The notes below the pieces were generated by a model. That model ran no database searches and was not told the origin of the DNA. It saw only the letters and a list, made by a program, of their open reading frames with translations. From Mumia sp. Pv4-285 (GTDB lineage: Bacteria; Actinomycetota; Actinomycetes; Propionibacteriales; Nocardioidaceae), in NCBI RefSeq assembly GCF_041320275.1, contig NZ_CP162023.1, positions 3,658,001-3,722,000 of the forward strand: DNA of 64,000 bases. Direction: 5' to 3'. Each line of letters begins with the position of its first letter. Positions within the stretch are counted from its first letter, which is position 1. Shown in pieces: positions 34,540 through 43,145 of this stretch. Position numbers and translations under genes: made by a program.

Positions 34540-35358
34540 GTGAGTGTCGCAACCGAAACGCCCCAGCCTCGTTCGCCCGGCGAGATGGCCGATGCCGCCG
34601 CCACGGTCCTGCGTGACCGCACCGGCGGAGACCACGATGTCGCGCTCGTCATGGGATCGGGCTGGAAGCCCGCTGCCGACGTGCTCGGGACCCCGGAGCA
34701 CGAGCTGCCGACCACCGACCTCCCGGGCTTCGTCGCACCGTCGGTCGCGGGTCACGGCGGGACGGTCCGCTCGGTACGCGTCGGCGACACCCGCGTGTTG
34801 GTGTTCCTCGGCCGGACGCACCTGTACGAGGGGCACGGCGTCGACGCCGTCGCCCACGGCGTACGCACCGCCGCTGCCGCGGGGTGTCGAGCCGTCGTCC
34901 TCACCAACGCGTGCGGCGGCCTGCGGTCCGAGTGGACGCCCGGCACCCCGGTGCTGATCAGCGACCACATCAACCTGACCGCGACCTCGCCCCTGCACGG
35001 CGCGACGTTCGTGGACCTCACCGACCTGTACGCAGCACGCCTGCGGGCGCTGTGCCTCGAGGCCGACCCGACCTTGGCCGAGGGTGTCTACGTCCAGCTC
35101 CCCGGTCCCCACTACGAGACCCCGGCCGAGATCGGCATGATCCGCGCGATCGGCGGTGACCTCGTGGGCATGTCGACGACGCTCGAGGCGATCGCAGCAC
35201 GCGCCGCCGGGCTCGAGGTCCTCGGCATCTCGCTCGTCACCAACCTCGCCGCCGGGATCACCGGCGAACCGCTGGACCACGAGGAGGTCCTCGCGGCCGG
35301 CGCCGCGTCGGCGGAGTCGATGGGGCGCCTGCTCGCCAGCGTGGTCGGCCGGATCTGA
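34540..35358 (+). CDS. punA: Purine-nucleoside phosphorylase
   Basis: Phosphorolysis of purine (deoxy)nucleosides to base and (deoxy)ribose-1-phosphate. The 272-residue length and motifs are those of the trimeric PNP family: VMGSGWKP (phosphate loop), [34 protein letters not shown], and the base-binding [12 protein letters not shown] followed by [10 protein letters not shown]. It is the first gene of a tightly overlapping operon with a dehydrogenase and a phosphohexomutase (TGATG overlap with the next gene). Mycobacterial deoD (Rv3307) has the same neighbour pmmB. Confidence 0.95.
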   Translation: MSVATETPQPRSPGEMADAAATVLRDRTGGDHDVALVMGSGWKPAADVLGTPEHELPTTDLPGFVAPSVAGHGGTVRSVRVGDTRVLVFLGRTHLYEGHGVDAVAHGVRTAAAAGCRAVVLTNACGGLRSEWTPGTPVLISDHINLTATSPLHGATFVDLTDLYAARLRALCLEADPTLAEGVYVQLPGPHYETPAEIGMIRAIGGDLVGMSTTLEAIAARAAGLEVLGISLVTNLAAGITGEPLDHEEVLAAGAASAESMGRLLASVVGRI

Positions 35359-36152
35359 TGCGGATCCTCGTCACGGGATCGTCGGGGGCCATCGGTCGCA
35401 CGGTGGTCTCGGGTCTCTACGCGAGCGGCCACATCCTGCGCGGCATCGACGTGCTGCAGCCGGACCCGGGCCTCTCGGCGCTGCTCCCTCTCGGTGCGTT
35501 CATCGGTGACGTGACCGACCCGATCACGGTGGCCCACGCGGTCGAGGGCGTCGAGGCGGTCGTGCACCTCGCCGGCATCCCCGAGGAGTCGAGCCTGCCG
35601 GAGGCCCTGGTCTCGCACGTGCACACGACGGCGACGGTCCTCGATGCGATGGTCGCTCAGGGCGTCGACCGGATCGTGTACGCGAGCAGCAACCACGCGG
35701 TCGGGCGCACTCCCCGCACCGACCGGCTCACCACCGACGTACGCCCTCGCCCGGACACGTTCTACGGGGTGGGCAAGGTCGCGGCCGAGGGCCTTCTGAG
35801 CCTGTACGCCGACGCACACGGCATCGCTGCGGTCGCGCTCCGGATCGGCTCGTTCCTGCCGGAGCCCGCGACCCGCCGTCACCTCTCGACCTGGTTGTCG
35901 TACGGAGACGCGGTCCGTCTCGTCGAGGCGGCGGTGACCGGACCCGTGGACGGGTTCACCGCCGTCTACGGCATCTCCGCCAACACGCAGGGCTGGTGGG
36001 ACATGGAGCCCGGGCGCCGGCTCGGCTACCAGCCCCGTGACGACGCCGAGGCGTACGCGGCACGCATCCCCGACCACGAGGACGACGAGGCCGAGGGCGC
36101 GTACGTCGGCGGGCCGTACGCCGTCGAGCCGCTCAGGAAGGCGATGCGATGA
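35358..36152 (+). CDS. NAD-dependent epimerase/dehydratase family protein, uronate-dehydrogenase-like
   Basis: A 264-residue short-chain-type enzyme: Rossmann start ILVTGSSGAIGRTVVSGL, ASSNHAVGRTP, active-site YGVGK (Tyr-X3-Lys), then ALRIGSFLPEP, RHLSTWLSYGD and GISANTQGWWD. The blocks SSNH, RIGS...PEP and STW and the SANxxGWWD ending are those I associate with bacterial uronate dehydrogenase, which oxidises glucuronate or galacturonate to aldarolactones. Here it sits between punA and a phosphohexomutase with overlaps on both sides, so its real substrate may be a sugar from nucleoside breakdown. Exact substrate unknown. Confidence 0.78.
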   Translation: MRILVTGSSGAIGRTVVSGLYASGHILRGIDVLQPDPGLSALLPLGAFIGDVTDPITVAHAVEGVEAVVHLAGIPEESSLPEALVSHVHTTATVLDAMVAQGVDRIVYASSNHAVGRTPRTDRLTTDVRPRPDTFYGVGKVAAEGLLSLYADAHGIAAVALRIGSFLPEPATRRHLSTWLSYGDAVRLVEAAVTGPVDGFTAVYGISANTQGWWDMEPGRRLGYQPRDDAEAYAARIPDHEDDEAEGAYVGGPYAVEPLRKAMR

Positions 36153-37771
36153 CTCCCGCGGAGCAGGCACGTGCGTGGATCGTCCAGGACCCCGACCCCC
36201 AGACGCGCGCAGAGCTCGAGGCGTTGCTCGCCGCCGGGAACGACGCCGCGCTCGCCGAGCGCTTCGCCGGGCGTCTGGTCTTCGGTACGGCCGGACTCCG
36301 CGGGCCGCTCGGCGCCGGTCCGACCCGCATGAACCGTGTCGTCGTCGCCCAGGCTGCGGCCGGTCTCGCCGCGTACCTCACGAGCCGCGCCGACGGCGTC
36401 ACCCCGACCCTGGTCGTCGGCTACGACGCGCGCTACAACTCCGCGATCTTCGCCCGCGACACGTGCGAGGTCGCTCAGGCGGCCGGGGTGCGTGCCCTGC
36501 TGCTGCCGGAGGCGCTCGCCACGCCTGTGCTGGCGTTCGCCATCCAGCACCTCGGGGCGGACGCGGGCGTCATGGTGACGGCGTCGCACAACCCGCCGCA
36601 GGACAACGGCTACAAGGTCTACCTCGGCGACGGCAGCCAGATCGTCCCGCCCGCCGACGCCGACATCGCCGCCGCGATCGGCGCTGTCGGCCCGGTGGAC
36701 CAGCTGCCTCGCGACCCGGCGTACGAGGTCCTCGGCGAGGAGGTCCGTGACGCGTACGTCGCCGCAGCGGCGGCCGTCGTCGTCGGCACCGGACCGCGTG
36801 ACCTCGTCGTCGCGTACACGCCGATGCACGGCGTCGGGTGCGAGACCGCCGAGCGCGCCGTCGTCGCGGCCGGGTTCGCACCGCTGCACGTCGTGACCGA
36901 GCAGGCCGAACCCGACCCGGACTTCCCGACGGTGGCGTTCCCCAACCCCGAGGAGCCCGGCGCCACCGACCTGCTGCTGGCGCTCGCCGAGCGGGTCGGT
37001 GCCGACGTGGCGATCGCCAACGACCCCGACGCCGACCGGTGCGCGGTCGCGGTGCCCACCCCCGCCGGATGGCACCAGCTGTCCGGTGACGAGGTCGGTG
37101 TGCTCCTCGCAGACCACCTCCTGAGGCTCGGCGTCACCGGCACGTACGCGACGACGATCGTGTCGTCGTCGCTGCTCGGCCGGCTCGCTGCGGCGTACGG
37201 GCAGCCGTACGCCGAGACCTTGACCGGATTCAAGTGGATCGGCCGCGTCCCGGGGCTCGCCTACGGGTACGAAGAGGCGCTCGGTTACGCGGTGGCTCCC
37301 TCGATCGCCCGCGACAAGGACGGCATCACGGCGATGCTCCGCGTGCTGGAGCTCGCGGCGTCGCTGCGCGCCGAAGGGCGCTCGCTGGTCGACCGACTGG
37401 ACGAGATCGCGCAGCGGCACGGCCTTCATGCGACCGCCCAGCTGTCGGTCCGGGTCGACGACCTCGCACTCATCAGCTCGGCGATGACACGACTGCGGCA
37501 GGATCCACCCGCGCAGCTCGGCGGCTTCGCCGTGGAGTGCGTGGACGACCTCGAGCAGGGTTCCGACGTGCTCCCGCCGACGGACGGACTCCGGTTCGTG
37601 CTCCAGGAAGGAGCGCGCGTCGTGGTGCGGCCGTCGGGCACCGAGCCCAAGCTCAAGTGCTACCTGGAGGTCGTCGTCCCCACCGCGGACGGGGTCGAGG
37701 CCGCCCGGATCGCCGGTGCCGCGCGGTTGGACGCCATCCGCACCGACCTCTCTGTCGCTCTGGAGGTGTGA
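36149..37771 (+). CDS. Phosphohexomutase-family enzyme (PMM/PGM), probable phosphopentomutase
   Basis: A 540-residue alpha-D-phosphohexomutase: catalytic serine loop TASHNPPQDNGYK, metal loop NDPDADRCAV, sugar-binding TGFKWIG, and phosphate-binding RPSGTEPKLKCYL. The fold normally moves phosphate between C1 and C6 (or C5 in pentoses). In the operon after punA it would convert (deoxy)ribose-1-phosphate to the 5-phosphate needed by DeoC; no DeoB-type phosphopentomutase is in the window. The mycobacterial counterpart is annotated pmmB. ATGA overlap with the previous gene. Confidence 0.9.
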   Translation: MTPAEQARAWIVQDPDPQTRAELEALLAAGNDAALAERFAGRLVFGTAGLRGPLGAGPTRMNRVVVAQAAAGLAAYLTSRADGVTPTLVVGYDARYNSAIFARDTCEVAQAAGVRALLLPEALATPVLAFAIQHLGADAGVMVTASHNPPQDNGYKVYLGDGSQIVPPADADIAAAIGAVGPVDQLPRDPAYEVLGEEVRDAYVAAAAAVVVGTGPRDLVVAYTPMHGVGCETAERAVVAAGFAPLHVVTEQAEPDPDFPTVAFPNPEEPGATDLLLALAERVGADVAIANDPDADRCAVAVPTPAGWHQLSGDEVGVLLADHLLRLGVTGTYATTIVSSSLLGRLAAAYGQPYAETLTGFKWIGRVPGLAYGYEEALGYAVAPSIARDKDGITAMLRVLELAASLRAEGRSLVDRLDEIAQRHGLHATAQLSVRVDDLALISSAMTRLRQDPPAQLGGFAVECVDDLEQGSDVLPPTDGLRFVLQEGARVVVRPSGTEPKLKCYLEVVVPTADGVEAARIAGAARLDAIRTDLSVALEV

Positions 37772-37775
37772 CCCC

Positions 37776-39836
37776 ATGAACGCGCCGAGGAGCTACCGCC
37801 TCCGTTGGGGGGACGTCGGCCGGCTCCTTGTCGCGTGGGTGGCCGGCACGCTCACCCTCCTGCTCGTCGACGTGCTGCTCGACGAGCTCCGTTTCACGAC
37901 CTGGTGGGCGGCGCCGCTCGCTGCCGCGGTCATCGGAGTCGTCGGCCTGGTCCTCCATCCGCTGCTCGTGGCAGTCGCCGCCCGGGTCGGGTGGCTCGCG
38001 GTGATCGCGCTCGCCGTCGTCGGACAGGCACTCGTCGTCGGTGTCGCGCTCGCGGTCGTCCCCGCGGTGGAGGTCGAGTCGTGGTGGGCGCCGGTCGTGG
38101 CCGCGTGGCTCGCCGCCCTCGTCGGATCGGTGCTCGCCTGGCTCGGGGCCGCGGGCACCGACGAGGGCTTCGCGGTGTCCCTGGCACGCCGTGGCCGTCG
38201 GTCCCGGCAGAGTCCGGACGGCGAGATGACCGACGGTCTTCTGATCGTCCAGCTCGACGGCGTCCCCTTCCCCGTCCTGACCTGGGCGCTCGCCGCGGGC
38301 AACACCCCAACGCTCGACCGTTGGCTCCGTGGAGGCTCGCACACCCTGCACGAGTGGCGCCCGACCGTGCCGTGCACGACGCCGGCGAGCCAGCTCGGGA
38401 TCCTCCACGGGACCGTCGAACGCGTCCCGGCCTTCCGCTGGTACGACCGCGAGCTCGGACGCGTCCTGACGGCGAACCATCCCGCGGACGCCGCCATCAT
38501 CGAGCAGCGGGCCGAAGGACCAGGGCTGTTGTCCGGAGGTGGGGTCTCGGTCTCCAACCTCTTCAGCGGCGGCGCCGAACGCACCGCGATGGTGATGTCG
38601 CGGCTGCGCACCGGCCGCGGCACGACGATCACCCGCGAGGCGGTCGGTTGGTTCGTCCTGCGGCCCGACGGCTTCGCGCGCAGCCTGTTCCGCGCGATCG
38701 GCGAGATCGTCCGCGAGCGCGCCCAGTCGGCACGCCAGGTCCGTCGCGACCTGCGTCCACGGGTGCCCCGCGACTGGGTGTTCGCCCTCATGCGCGCGGT
38801 GACCAACGGCGTCATCCGCGACCTGTCGACCGCCGTGGTCGCGCAGGAGATGCTGCGGGGCACCCCGATCGTGTACGTGGACTACGTCGACTACGACGAG
38901 GTGGCGCACCACGCGGGAGTCTTCCGGCGCGAGTCGCTGGCTGCGCTCGAGGCGCTCGACGGCGTGCTGGCCACGCTCGAGACCGTCGCGGAGTCAGCCC
39001 CACGGCGCTATCGGATCGCCGTTGTCAGCGACCACGGCCAGTCCCAGGGCGACACGTTCCTCCAGCTCGACGGTGCGACGCTCGCCGACGCGGTGGCCAC
39101 CCTCACCTCGGGATCTGTGGAGGCGGTGCAGACGACCGGGGAGGACTACTCACGGCTTCGAGCGCTCGCTGAGGACATGGCCGGGTCCGGCGCGGGCTCA
39201 GGCACCGCCCGGCGGACGGCCGCGCGCCTCGACCAGCGGACGCGTGCCGGCACGGACACCGCACGCGGCGCCCAGACCGACGGCCCTGGCGGTGCCGCCG
39301 CACGCAGCTCCGAAGGCACGACGGACAGCGAACTCATCGTCCTCGCCTCGGGAAATCTCGGGCTGGTCCACGCTCGCACGGACCACAGGCTCCTCCTGCA
39401 CGAGATCGACGAACGCTGGCCCCGCCTCGTACCCGGCCTTGTCAACAACCCGACGATCGGGTGCGTGGTCGTGATGACCGTCAACGAGGGCCCGGTGGCG
39501 ATCGGTCCGGACGGCATCCACTCGCTGCGTACGGGCGCCGTCGTGGGCGACTGCGATCCGCTCGCCGCGTACGGCGAGGGTGCGCGCGACCGGTTGCTCC
39601 CGGCTGCCGAGCGCACGATGGCTCCCGACCTCTACGTCATCAGCGCCTGCGACGAGGCGACGGGCACGGTCCATGCCTTCGAGGAGCTGGTCGGCAGCCA
39701 CGGCGGGCTCGGCGGCTGGCAGGACCGAGCGGTGCTGGTCGCGCCTGCCGATCTCGCCGCGCCACCCACCGAGATCCTCGGCGCCGATGCGCTGCACCGG
39801 GTGCTGCGCGGTTGGCGGGACGAGCTCGGCGCCTGA
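37776..39836 (+). CDS. Fusion of holin-like (YvlD-type) membrane domain and alkaline-phosphatase-fold hydrolase
   Basis: A 686-residue protein. Residues about 15-125 form four membrane helices of the phage_holin_4_2/YvlD type. The rest has an alkaline-phosphatase-superfamily pattern: metal Asp in VQLDG (161), nucleophile region TVPCTTPASQLG (about 197-208), VDYDEVAHHAG (about 370), VSDHGQSQGD (D419, H420) and a late HGGLGG. It is therefore a membrane-tethered phosphodiesterase or phosphotransferase, possibly acting on nucleotides, lipids or wall polymers. A low-complexity Ala/Gly/Thr insert (about 470-515) interrupts the catalytic domain. The ATG at 37776 has TGGAGGTG upstream. It lies 4 nt after the phosphomutase gene. 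Confidence 0.8.
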   Translation: MNAPRSYRLRWGDVGRLLVAWVAGTLTLLLVDVLLDELRFTTWWAAPLAAAVIGVVGLVLHPLLVAVAARVGWLAVIALAVVGQALVVGVALAVVPAVEVESWWAPVVAAWLAALVGSVLAWLGAAGTDEGFAVSLARRGRRSRQSPDGEMTDGLLIVQLDGVPFPVLTWALAAGNTPTLDRWLRGGSHTLHEWRPTVPCTTPASQLGILHGTVERVPAFRWYDRELGRVLTANHPADAAIIEQRAEGPGLLSGGGVSVSNLFSGGAERTAMVMSRLRTGRGTTITREAVGWFVLRPDGFARSLFRAIGEIVRERAQSARQVRRDLRPRVPRDWVFALMRAVTNGVIRDLSTAVVAQEMLRGTPIVYVDYVDYDEVAHHAGVFRRESLAALEALDGVLATLETVAESAPRRYRIAVVSDHGQSQGDTFLQLDGATLADAVATLTSGSVEAVQTTGEDYSRLRALAEDMAGSGAGSGTARRTAARLDQRTRAGTDTARGAQTDGPGGAAARSSEGTTDSELIVLASGNLGLVHARTDHRLLLHEIDERWPRLVPGLVNNPTIGCVVVMTVNEGPVAIGPDGIHSLRTGAVVGDCDPLAAYGEGARDRLLPAAERTMAPDLYVISACDEATGTVHAFEELVGSHGGLGGWQDRAVLVAPADLAAPPTEILGADALHRVLRGWRDELGA

Positions 39837-39863
39837 GCACTCGCGTCCCGCCCCGCCCCGTCT

Positions 39864-39934
39864 CGTCCGCGATTTGGGCACTTGTTCACGCTTTTCGGGT
39901 GCAGATCCATGGTTTAGCGCACAAATCGGGGACG
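39864..39934. repeat. Palindromic intergenic element, copy 2
   Basis: Left arm CGTCCGCGATTTGGGCAC (39864-39881) and right arm GCGCACAAATCGGGGACG (39917-39934) pair over 18 bp with three mismatches. The centre has diverged and the inner CAAGGA/TCCTTG stem of the other copies is lost. It lies between the convergent phosphatase-fusion and lysozyme genes. Confidence 0.75.
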
Positions 39935-39945
39935 AGAGGCGCGAC

Positions 39946-40974
39946 TCAGCGGACCATCGAGCCGATCGAGAACCCGTGGCCGAACCCGAAGCGGTCCATG
40001 AGTCCGGGCGTCCGCTCGGCAGGACGCAGCTCGGCCTCCTTCGAACGAACGGCCGACCTCTCCTTGGCCGCCTTGTCGGACGTCGCCGCCCCAGCCGCCG
40101 GGCGTTCTCCTCCGCGACTCACCGACGCGTCGTCCGAGCGCGCAGTCGCGGCCTTCGTCGCGCGGGCGGCAGCGACGCGGGCCAGCGCCGAGTGCGGCGG
40201 CGCGAGCCGCTCCGCCACGGCCCGCGGTGCGACGTTCACGTCGACGCGACCCGGCACACCGGCGACGCGCCCCGAGTCGGAGTGCTGCCAGATCGCGTAG
40301 CCACGCCACGGCGCGGGCACGGTCGGGTGCTTCGTCTCGTAGTGCGCGACCCAGAGCGGGTACTTCGAGAATGCCGTGGACCCCGCGACGGAGCCCTTCC
40401 AGAACCCGGGACCGGTGTAGAGGATCGGGCGTTCGCCGGTCGCTCGCTCCACGGTCACGAGCCAGGTGCGCGACCAGGCGCGCAGGTGGGCACGCGAGCG
40501 ACCGTCGGTCGTCTCGAGATCAAGCACGAGCATCGGCGAGCGCACACCGGTACGACGCACCTCGCGGACGAAGTGCTGGGCCTGCTGGCGCGCCGACGAG
40601 GAGGGCCGCGCGAAGTGGTAGAAGCCGGTGGCCAGACCGGCACGGGCGCTGGCGCGTCCGTCGGCCGTGGCCCACTCGTTGACGAAGCCGCGACCTTCGG
40701 TGGCCTTGATGAACGCGTACGTGAAGCCGGCACGGCGCACCTTCGCGAAGTTGATGGCGCGATCGCGGGGGTGCTGGTGGCCCGAGACGTCGATGCCGCG
40801 GACGGCACCCTCCCGGTGCTGGTCGGCGATCCCGGCGGGGACGCGCGAGGCGGCAGCCGGCGCAGCGGAGGCGGATGCAGGGTGCGCGATCGATGCTGCG
40901 ACGAGCGCGGCACCGAGCACGAGCAGGGCCACGAGCGCGCGGCGTGCTGCGAGGGCGAGAACGGGTGTTGCCAT
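39946..40974 (-). CDS. Secreted GH25 lysozyme (muramidase)
   Basis: Hydrolyses the MurNAc-GlcNAc bond of peptidoglycan. Signal peptide about 1-38 (LVALLVLGAALVAASIA ... SASA). The GH25 domain follows: GIDVSGHQ with the conserved Asp (61), FIKATEGRGFVN, GFYHFARP, the catalytic LVLDLETTD (Asp/Glu), ILYTGPGFW, PLWVAHYETKHPTVPAPW and WQHSDSGRVAGV. After it is a low-complexity Ala/Arg-rich tail of about 90 residues without a recognised binding domain. The ATG at 40974 begins the signal peptide; the frame extends further but adds no family sequence. It has a long upstream leader region. Confidence 0.92.
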   Translation of the reverse strand: MATPVLALAARRALVALLVLGAALVAASIAHPASASAAPAAASRVPAGIADQHREGAVRGIDVSGHQHPRDRAINFAKVRRAGFTYAFIKATEGRGFVNEWATADGRASARAGLATGFYHFARPSSSARQQAQHFVREVRRTGVRSPMLVLDLETTDGRSRAHLRAWSRTWLVTVERATGERPILYTGPGFWKGSVAGSTAFSKYPLWVAHYETKHPTVPAPWRGYAIWQHSDSGRVAGVPGRVDVNVAPRAVAERLAPPHSALARVAAARATKAATARSDDASVSRGGERPAAGAATSDKAAKERSAVRSKEAELRPAERTPGLMDRFGFGHGFSIGSMVR

Positions 40975-41288
40975 GGGGGTCTGCTCCTGGGAGTCCACGA
41001 CCTCCGGAGAGCACGCCGAAGCGGCCGGGCTCAAGCTCGGCTGAATCGTGGGTGCTCGTACGCCCCGGGGGTCACGGCGTACGGATCACCAGCGCAGGAT
41101 TGCGCCGGGTGGTCAGGAGCGGATGGTCGTCACCCCGCGGCCGCTACGGCATCGCGTTCGGCCAAGCTCGGCCGTTTCTCCTTTTGGACGACTGTACATA
41201 TGCACACAAATCGGACACCGATAGAAAAGAGAGGACCGGACGTCGCGGTCGGGAGCTCGACGACGACGCCCGGTCTCGCCAGGGGGCG
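40975..41288 (-). other. 314-bp gap: probable long leader/promoter region of the lysozyme gene
   Basis: No gene is seen. The distal part is locally AT-rich, unlike its surroundings, and holds the imperfect palindrome TGTACATATGCACA (41193-41206) and the perfect one ATCGG-ACA-CCGAT (41210-41222). GCCGAGCTTG (minus strand) occurs twice, near 41033-41042 and 41164-41173, and could pair alternatively with GC-rich parts between. A transcript starting near the AT-rich part would have a leader of roughly 200 nt. I looked for the c-di-AMP riboswitch found before some actinobacterial wall hydrolases and did not find its core. Confidence 0.4.
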
Positions 41289-42125
41289 TCAGCGCACGAC
41301 GGCGACGCTGCAGCCCGCCCGGTGCAGCAGGCGCTGGCTCACCGAGCCGAGCAGCATGCCCTCGAACGCGCCACGTCCTCGTGACCCCACGACCACGAGC
41401 GCCGCCTCGGCCGAAGCGTCGGCGAGCGCGACGGACGCCGGCACGGGCACCGCGTCCTGACGCACCGCCACCGCGGGATGACGGGTCGCGTACGGCGCCA
41501 CGATCTCGGCGAGCAGCTCCTCGGCCGTGGCGATCTCGTCCCCCACGGTCGTCGGGATGTAGCCCGAGAGCGTCGCCGGGCTGGACGCGGACGTACGGAA
41601 TCCGTACACCACACGCAGCTCGACACCCGCCGCCTCGGCGTAGGCGAACGCCCACTCGAGGGCCGGGCGACTCTCCTCCGAGCCGTCGGTGCCGACCACG
41701 ACGCGGGTGGCGTCGGCCCGTTCCTGCTCGCGGACGACGACAACCGGGCACGCTGCGTGACGCGAGACGTGCTGGCTGACCGACCCGACCACGAGGTCGG
41801 CGATCGTCCCGTGACCGCGGCTCCCCATCACGACGGCCCTCGCCCCCGCAGAGGAGCGCGACAGCTGCTCGGCAGGCTTGCCGTTGCGCACCTCGATCTC
41901 GAAGTCGACCGTGCCGTCAGCCTCCAGGATGCGCCGCGCTTCCGCGACCAGGCTCGTCTCCACGTCGTCGGCCGCGTCGGACGAGGCGATGTCGTCCGGC
42001 ACGACGGCCAGCCCCAGCAGCCGGGTGCCCGTCGTCCTGGCGTACCGCGCCGCCCAGTGCAGCGCGCGGATGCTGTCGTCAGAACCGTCGATGCCGACCA
42101 GGACAGGTGCTGTTTCATCAGTCAT
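41289..42125 (-). CDS. Tandem-domain universal stress protein
   Basis: A 278-residue protein with two UspA domains (about 5-135 and 140-278). Each has a full ATP-binding motif G-2x-G-9x-GS: VVMGSRGHGTIADLVVGSVS and VVVGSRGRGAFEGMLLGSVS. Two-domain ATP-binding Usp proteins are typical of actinobacteria and often respond to hypoxia or dormancy. It diverges from deoC; CATGCT lies 6 nt before the ATG, a weak -10. Confidence 0.92.
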   Translation of the reverse strand: MTDETAPVLVGIDGSDDSIRALHWAARYARTTGTRLLGLAVVPDDIASSDAADDVETSLVAEARRILEADGTVDFEIEVRNGKPAEQLSRSSAGARAVVMGSRGHGTIADLVVGSVSQHVSRHAACPVVVVREQERADATRVVVGTDGSEESRPALEWAFAYAEAAGVELRVVYGFRTSASSPATLSGYIPTTVGDEIATAEELLAEIVAPYATRHPAVAVRQDAVPVPASVALADASAEAALVVVGSRGRGAFEGMLLGSVSQRLLHRAGCSVAVVR

Positions 42126-42171
42126 GCCCCCAGCATGCCCGCACGAGGAGGGCGATGACGAACAGCGGACC

Positions 42172-42177
42172 TAGACT
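42172..42177 (+). promoter_or_regulatory. -10 box for leaderless deoC mRNA
   Basis: TAGACT, then 6 nt, then the GTG at 42184. Confidence 0.5.
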
Positions 42178-42183
42178 GGGCGG

Positions 42184-43134
42184 GTGACCACGACAACCAC
42201 AGGCCTCGGCAGCGCCGCCGACGTCCTGGCCGTCCTCCGCGACCTCCCTGGGGTCGACCAGGTCGGCCTCGAGGCGCGCGCCGCCGCACTCTCGACCCGA
42301 TCGATCAAGAAGGGCGCCAAGCGCACCGCGATCGACCTCGCGATCTCCATGGTCGACCTCACGACGCTCGAGGGCGCCGACACTCCCGGCAAGGTCCGCT
42401 CGCTCGCCGCGAAGGCCCTGCGTCCCGACCCGTCCGACCCGACCTGCCCGCAGGTCGCGGCGGTGTGCGTCTACCCGGACCTCGTCGCCACCGCCCGCGC
42501 CGCGCTCGGGGCCGCGCCGGTCGGGGTCGCCAGCGTCGCCACCGCGTTCCCCTCCGGCCGAGCACCGCTGGACGTCAAGATCACCGACACCGAGTACGCC
42601 GTCGCCGCCGGTGCGAGCGAGATCGACATGGTCATCGACCGCGGCGCGTTCCTCGCCGGTGACCTGCTGAAGGTCGCCGAGGAGATCGTCGCCGTCCGTG
42701 CCGCCTGCGAGCGCGGTGACGGGACGCACGCCCACCTCAAGGTGATCCTCGAGACCGGTGAGCTCGCGACGTACGACGCGGTGCGCCGCGCCTCCTGGCT
42801 CGCGATGCTGGCGGGTGCCGACTTCATCAAGACCAGCACCGGCAAGGTCTCCCCCGCGGCGACTCTCCCGGTCACGCTGCTCATGCTCGAGGCCGTCCGC
42901 GATTACCGCGACGCCACCGGCCGTCAGGTCGGCGTGAAGCCCGCCGGAGGCATCCGCACCACCAAGGACGCCATCAAGTACCTCGTCACCGTCAACGAGA
43001 CCGCGGGTCTCGACTGGATGACGCCGACCTGGTTCCGGTTCGGGGCGTCGAGCCTCCTCAACGACCTGCTGATGCAGCGGCAGAAGTTCGAGACCGGTCG
43101 CTACTCCGGCCCCGACTACGTGACGATCGACTGA
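42184..43134 (+). CDS. deoC: Deoxyribose-phosphate aldolase
   Basis: Cleaves 2-deoxyribose-5-phosphate to acetaldehyde and glyceraldehyde-3-phosphate. The 316-residue protein is of the longer DeoC type. Present are the strand LKVILETGEL and the Schiff-base lysine in FIKTSTGK, with VGVKPAGGIRTTKDA carrying the proton-relay Lys. It starts an operon with two aldehyde dehydrogenase homologues, which fits removal of the acetaldehyde product. Substrate is supplied by DeoA or PunA plus the phosphomutase encoded nearby. Confidence 0.95.
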   Translation: MTTTTTGLGSAADVLAVLRDLPGVDQVGLEARAAALSTRSIKKGAKRTAIDLAISMVDLTTLEGADTPGKVRSLAAKALRPDPSDPTCPQVAAVCVYPDLVATARAALGAAPVGVASVATAFPSGRAPLDVKITDTEYAVAAGASEIDMVIDRGAFLAGDLLKVAEEIVAVRAACERGDGTHAHLKVILETGELATYDAVRRASWLAMLAGADFIKTSTGKVSPAATLPVTLLMLEAVRDYRDATGRQVGVKPAGGIRTTKDAIKYLVTVNETAGLDWMTPTWFRFGASSLLNDLLMQRQKFETGRYSGPDYVTID

Positions 43135-43145
43135 GAGGGAGAGAG

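Noticed and set aside
41193-41220. A fourth copy of the palindromic repeat element
   Set aside because: TGCACACAAATCGGACAC resembles one arm, but the second arm and the inner stem are missing, so the likeness is not enough.
40975-41288. c-di-AMP (ydaO-type) riboswitch before the lysozyme gene
   Set aside because: The leader has a GGGGTGA string and GC hairpins, but the conserved core with GAACCCG(U/A)CAGCU-like sequence and its pairing partners is absent.
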